From Chryseobacterium sp. StRB126 (lineage in GTDB: Bacteria > Bacteroidota > Bacteroidia > Flavobacteriales > Weeksellaceae): DNA of 64,000 bases. The stretch's first letter is position 1; every line of letters starts with the position of its first letter. Shown one piece after another: positions 60,517 to 64,000 of this stretch. The notes beneath the pieces are model-generated. The model saw only the letters and a program-made list of their open reading frames with translations. It was not told where the DNA came from and did not search any database. The translations under genes were made by a program, and so were the position numbers. The stretch is taken from the NCBI RefSeq assembly GCF_000829375.1, contig NZ_AP014624.1, positions 4,774,001-4,838,000 of the forward strand, read 5' to 3'.

Positions 60517-61011
60517 TTATTTATTCTTGTGATTCTTAGGAATTTTGGCACTATCCTTTTTAGGGATTTTAGCAGTAGAATCATTGTCTATCATAATAGG
60601 CTCTCCCATAACATAATCCTTATTCGTAATTGTAGAATCTTCTTCAATGATGCCTACAAAACCGGTCGTCATACAAACCTCCTCTTTAGGTTTTGAACAA
60701 CCTATTAAAAACAAGGCTAAAGAAAATAGCGTAAATGCTATTTTATTATTCTGAAAATGAGATGGAATATATTTAAAGAATCGTTCCTTTAATTTTTCAG
60801 ACGGATCAGGCATATTCAACTGATGATTATAAAACCGGCCACAGAACTGCTCTTCTTTTTTCTCTTCTATAATTTGTTGAATCTCCTGAGGTTGTTTTTG
60901 TGTAAAGTCGATAACACATTTGTTACAGGCAGAGCAAAACCTTCCTTTCTCTTGTGCAGACATGGATTCCCAATCTTCTGAGCATGACTCCGGAATATAT
61001 AAGTTTTTCAT
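60517..61011 (-). CDS. membrane protein with N-terminal Cys cluster, unknown function
   Basis: 164 residues. The N-terminus has Cys10 and a tight CSACNKC group (Cys26, Cys29, Cys32) inside GRFCSACNKCVIDF, a likely metal-binding knot. A membrane helix lies near 90-108 (KIAFTLFSLALFLIGCS), and the C-terminal tail is acidic then Lys-rich (IPKKDSAKIPKNHKNK). The topology puts the Cys cluster on the cytoplasmic side. This shape recalls anti-sigma-like zinc-finger proteins, but no sigma gene is nearby. Confidence 0.6.
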   Translation of the reverse strand: MKNLYIPESCSEDWESMSAQEKGRFCSACNKCVIDFTQKQPQEIQQIIEEKKEEQFCGRFYNHQLNMPDPSEKLKERFFKYIPSHFQNNKIAFTLFSLALFLIGCSKPKEEVCMTTGFVGIIEEDSTITNKDYVMGEPIMIDNDSTAKIPKKDSAKIPKNHKNK

Positions 61012-61034
61012 GAATACTGTTTCTTATACGCATT

Positions 61035-61064
61035 AAAAAACCGTTCCATTTTTGGAACGGTTTT
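61035..61064 (-). terminator. terminator of sucC
   Basis: AAAACCGTTCCA / TGGAACGGTTTT around a short T loop; both strands T/A-rich. Confidence 0.85.
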
Positions 61065-61088
61065 CTATTTTATATTAAAAATTTTAGA

Positions 61089-62279
61089 TTAAGCTAAAAC
61101 TTCTTTTACTTTGTTTGCAGCTTCTTCTAAAGTAATTGCAGAGTGAACCGGAAGACCAGACTCGTCAATTAATTTTTTAGCTTCTACAGCGTTAGTTCCT
61201 TGTAATCTTACGATCAATGGAACCGGAAGGCTACCCATAGCTTTGTAAGCATCTACAACACCTTGAGCAACTCTGTCACATCTTACGATACCTCCGAAGA
61301 TGTTAATTAAGATTGCTTTTACGTTTGGATCTCTTAAGATGATTCCGAAAGCAGTCTGTACTCTCTGAGCATCTGCAGTACCACCTACATCCAGGAAGTT
61401 AGCAGGATTACCACCTGATAATTTGATGATATCCATAGTTGCCATTGCAAGACCAGCTCCGTTTACCATACAAGCAACGTTACCATCCAATTTTACGAAG
61501 TTAAGACCCGCTTCACCAGCTTCTACATCCATTGGATCTTCTTCTCTTGTATCTCTAAGCTCAGCTAAATCTTTGTGACGGAACAATGAGTTGTCATCTA
61601 AAGTTACTTTAGCATCTACAGCGATAATCTTGTTATCAGAAGTTTTCAACACTGGGTTGATTTCGAAAAGAGATGCATCAATACCTGTATAAGCATTGTA
61701 AAGAGATGAAATAAATTTCACAAATTCTTTGAATGCATTTCCTTCAAGACCTAAGTTGAAAGCAATTTTTCTAGCCTGGAACCCTTGAAGACCGATAGCT
61801 GGATCAATAAGTTCGTTGTGGATTAAGTGAGGAGTTACTTCCGCAACGTGCTCAATATCCATACCACCTTCAGTAGAATATACGATTGTATTCTTCCCTT
61901 CAGCTCTATCTAAAAGAATAGAAACATAAAATTCTTTAGTTTCAGATTCTCCAGGATAATAAACATCTTCTGCAATCAAAACAGAGTGTACTTTTTTACC
62001 TTCAGCAGAAGTTTGTGGAGTTACCAACTGCATTCCGATGATATTCTGAGCGTTTTCTTTAAGTTTATCCATGTTTGGAGAAAACTTAACACCCCCACCT
62101 TTACCACGACCACCTGCGTGAATCTGTGCTTTTACAACCCAAGCCTGAGCTCCGGTTTCAGCAGTCAATTTTTCAGCAGCTGCTACAGCTTCATCTACGT
62201 TGTTTGCTACGAAACCACGTTGGATAGCTACTCCATACTTTGATAAAATCTCTTTTGATTGATACTCGTGAAGATTCAT
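61089..62279 (-). CDS. sucC: succinyl-CoA ligase (ADP/GDP-forming) beta subunit
   Basis: 396 residues, normal length. TCA-cycle enzyme that makes succinate and nucleoside triphosphate from succinyl-CoA. ATP-grasp N-terminus MNLHEYQSKEILSKYGVAIQ, KAQIHAGGRGKGGGVKF, ATP region FEINPVLKTSDNKI, and C-terminal ANFLDVGGTADAQRVQTAFG and NIFGGIVRCDRVAQGVVDAY. sucD is not next to it; the gene stands alone. Confidence 0.97.
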   Translation of the reverse strand: MNLHEYQSKEILSKYGVAIQRGFVANNVDEAVAAAEKLTAETGAQAWVVKAQIHAGGRGKGGGVKFSPNMDKLKENAQNIIGMQLVTPQTSAEGKKVHSVLIAEDVYYPGESETKEFYVSILLDRAEGKNTIVYSTEGGMDIEHVAEVTPHLIHNELIDPAIGLQGFQARKIAFNLGLEGNAFKEFVKFISSLYNAYTGIDASLFEINPVLKTSDNKIIAVDAKVTLDDNSLFRHKDLAELRDTREEDPMDVEAGEAGLNFVKLDGNVACMVNGAGLAMATMDIIKLSGGNPANFLDVGGTADAQRVQTAFGIILRDPNVKAILINIFGGIVRCDRVAQGVVDAYKAMGSLPVPLIVRLQGTNAVEAKKLIDESGLPVHSAITLEEAANKVKEVLA

Positions 62280-62317
62280 ATTATTTTTATTATTTTATTT
62301 TAATATTTAAAGGTTGA

Positions 62318-62347
62318 CAAATTTACTAAAAAGACATGGAAGTTCAA
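62318..62347 (-). promoter_or_regulatory. promoter of sucC
   Basis: On the minus strand TAAATTTG (62318-62325), preceded 19 bp upstream by CTTG (core TTG), about 38 bp before the ATG. Confidence 0.65.
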
Positions 62348-62409
62348 GATTCTTCATTCAAAAATTAAAGATTACTTCCTTGATTTTTGACATGTTTATA
62401 CATTTTTCC

Positions 62410-63687
62410 TTATTCTTCCGCTAATTTTTCAGACTGAGATCCGATAAACGGAATCTTTGGAGCCAAGAAGTATCCGGTAAGACTTGCAAACAAAATGGGG
62501 ACAAAATAAGTAAACCCAGTTAATGTTCCCAGAATAATAGTTGTACTCATCGGAGTTCTCGTTACGCAGGCGTTAATGGCTGCCATACAGCTTACAATGG
62601 CCAAAGTAGTATCTACACTGGGAAATAAATTGTGGATAATCAGTCCTAAAGTTGTTCCTACAAAGAACAACGGAATGATAAAACCTCCTCTCCAACCGGA
62701 AGTTACCGTAATGGCAATGGCTAATATTTTAAAGATCAAAACCAAAATCAGGAAATTCAATCCGAAGTTTCCACCGATTAATTGATTGATCTCGTTATGT
62801 CCAAAGTATCTTGTGATGGGAAAATTGTAAGCAATAATTCCCAAAAGAATTCCTCCAGCTAATGTTCTGATATAGATCGGGAATTTTCTGTATTCAAAAA
62901 TCTTTTTGAAAAACTTCACTACAAATATGAAAATCCAACCGAAAAGAGTTCCTACAATTCCGAATAAAGTAGCATATAAGAAATCATATACACCTGTGTA
63001 ATGATAGGCTTTCAAATCCCATGTTGCTCCAATTCCCAAATGGATAATTAAAGCAAACATCAGGTAACTGAAACAGCTGGCAACCAATGCAGGAATAATG
63101 GCCTTATAATACTCAACGGCATGCTTGTGATGCAGAATCTCCAGGGAAAAAAGACTTCCTCCCAGCGGAGCTCCAAAAAGAGCGGTAAACCCTGAAGCCA
63201 TCCCGGCAATACTTAATGAACGAAGCTCTTCTCCTTTCAATCTGAAGATTTTCCCAAGCCAGGTTCCTGTAGATCCGGTAACCTGTACTAAAGGAGCTTC
63301 CGGTCCTAAACTTCCTCCTGATGCTACACAAAAAAGTGAGGATAAAATCATGGATGGATTATTTTTCGGTTCCAGTTTTCCTTTATTGAATCTGATGTTA
63401 TTTACAATCAAATGGATTTCTCCGGGATCTCCTATAAAGTGGATCACCAGGCCTGCCAGCAAACCACAAATAGCCATGGTTGGAATCACCTGCCATCCTT
63501 GAAAATGAGCTAAAAACTCAGTAAAATGCTCCAATACAATCCAATATCCGCCGGCAATAACACCACCTACCAGACCTGTAAAGGCCCACATAAAAAAAGT
63601 ACGGCTGAAGACAAAAGGATTGAACCTTATAGGTTGATCTAAGAGATTAAATGTTTTGATTAGCCGTCTCCTTCTATTGATTTTCAT
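62410..63687 (-). CDS. ClC family chloride channel or transporter
   Basis: 425 residues with about 10-12 hydrophobic helices. The ClC selectivity motif appears as CVASGGSLGPEAPLVQVTGS (GSxGPEAP), and a later conserved block is TVTSGWRGGFIIPLFFVGTT (GxFxP type). The C-terminal end IPFIGSQSEKLAEE is short and has no CBS pair. It moves chloride, perhaps coupled to protons; a glutamate in the gate was not identified with certainty. Confidence 0.9.
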   Translation of the reverse strand: MKINRRRRLIKTFNLLDQPIRFNPFVFSRTFFMWAFTGLVGGVIAGGYWIVLEHFTEFLAHFQGWQVIPTMAICGLLAGLVIHFIGDPGEIHLIVNNIRFNKGKLEPKNNPSMILSSLFCVASGGSLGPEAPLVQVTGSTGTWLGKIFRLKGEELRSLSIAGMASGFTALFGAPLGGSLFSLEILHHKHAVEYYKAIIPALVASCFSYLMFALIIHLGIGATWDLKAYHYTGVYDFLYATLFGIVGTLFGWIFIFVVKFFKKIFEYRKFPIYIRTLAGGILLGIIAYNFPITRYFGHNEINQLIGGNFGLNFLILVLIFKILAIAITVTSGWRGGFIIPLFFVGTTLGLIIHNLFPSVDTTLAIVSCMAAINACVTRTPMSTTIILGTLTGFTYFVPILFASLTGYFLAPKIPFIGSQSEKLAEE

Positions 63688-63766
63688 TTTAATTTATTTT
63701 AAACAGTAAAAGCATTTCATTATTTGTCTTTACTGATGATGAGAGCTTTTACAATACGCTCTTTAT

Positions 63767-64000
63767 TTATTCGAATCTTAATACAATAGGTTGTGCAAAG
63801 GTTTGTATAATTGGTTTGTTATTATAAATCAAAGGTTTTTCCAAACCACCAATAGCAGACAGGAACAATCCGCTGATGATACCGAATTCTGTATCAGATG
63901 ACTCACTATATTTTACTTTTTTGAACTTCCCATCCACATCAATTATAAAATTCAACTTACAACGATAGATTCCGCCTGCGGAATCGTCCATTAAATAAAC
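63767..64000 (-). CDS. TonB C-terminal-like protein (partial, N-terminus outside window)
   Basis: The visible end has AGGIYRCKLNFIIDVDGKFK, then IISGLFLSAIGGLEKPLIYN and the final QTFAQPIVLRFE. The layout resembles the C-terminal domain of energy transducer TonB-like proteins, where DVDGKF.. and LPI..F.FE blocks recur. The ORF stays open to the window edge, so the true start is upstream. Function unclear. Confidence 0.5.
   Translation of the reverse strand, partial: VYLMDDSAGGIYRCKLNFIIDVDGKFKKVKYSESSDTEFGIISGLFLSAIGGLEKPLIYNNKPIIQTFAQPIVLRFE

Noticed and set aside
1..64000. CRISPR array, prophage or insertion sequence
   Set aside because: No regularly spaced direct repeats, transposase motifs or phage structural genes were found.

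Overview
The window looks like a chromosomal segment of a flavobacterium of the Chryseobacterium type (Weeksellaceae, Bacteroidota). The reasons are AT-rich DNA, TTTG/TAnnTTTG promoter boxes in place of sigma-70 boxes, almost no Shine-Dalgarno sequences, type IX secretion (T9SS) cargo tails, a TonB-dependent receptor, NodT-type lipoproteins and 'bacteriocin-like' leader peptides. The genus is inferred from style and gene order, not from a database match. There are about 59 protein genes, one tRNA, many strong hairpin terminators and two families of dispersed intergenic repeats.

Region by region. 1-3120: a cytoplasmic trehalase (cut by the window edge) with an MFS transporter and a divergent AraC-type regulator. 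3450-11310: a thioredoxin-like protein, then a TetR regulator and a tripartite RND efflux system (fusion protein, pump, outer-membrane lipoprotein) with four copies of one palindromic operator. 11330-15770: a histidine phosphatase lipoprotein, miaA, yicC, gmk, nadA. 15790-16730: four tandem leader-type small peptides, three sharing a Cys-rich core. 16820-22140: a threonine operon (thrA fusion, thrB, thrC) with folB, preceded by a threonine-rich leader peptide that suggests attenuation. 22170-27250: a DUF4403 protein, tRNA-Cys, an HNH endonuclease, an AT-rich gene-poor stretch and a small gene needing a -1 frame change, then two envelope proteins.

27300-35996: a polytopic membrane protein, aroC, two thioredoxin-fold proteins, a YkvA protein, a fused pyrE-pyrF, and an outer-membrane protein with a dead M1-peptidase-like domain. 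36050-42036: three T9SS-type secreted proteins and a very large outer-membrane protein. 42200-48684: dus, lrp-deoC, an endonuclease/exonuclease/phosphatase protein, ndh-trmD and a GH25 lysozyme. 48850-64000: a secreted alpha/beta hydrolase with an extra N-terminal domain, a 5'(3')-deoxyribonucleotidase, an ABC-F ATPase, a Gfo/Idh/MocA oxidoreductase, a siderophore receptor with a PepSY protein, a small barrel protein, a 1-Cys peroxiredoxin, MscS, a Cys-cluster membrane protein, sucC, a ClC channel and the end of a TonB-C-like protein.

Most of this is core metabolism and envelope biology. The parts most worth a second look are the leader-peptide cluster (one member too short for standard ORF calling), the threonine attenuator, the four-operator TetR switch, the possible programmed frameshift at 25451-25677, a palindrome wrapped around the peroxiredoxin promoter, and the inverted-repeat modules between genes. 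Several ORF-predicted starts fall on the TTTG of a promoter box; those starts are corrected here.
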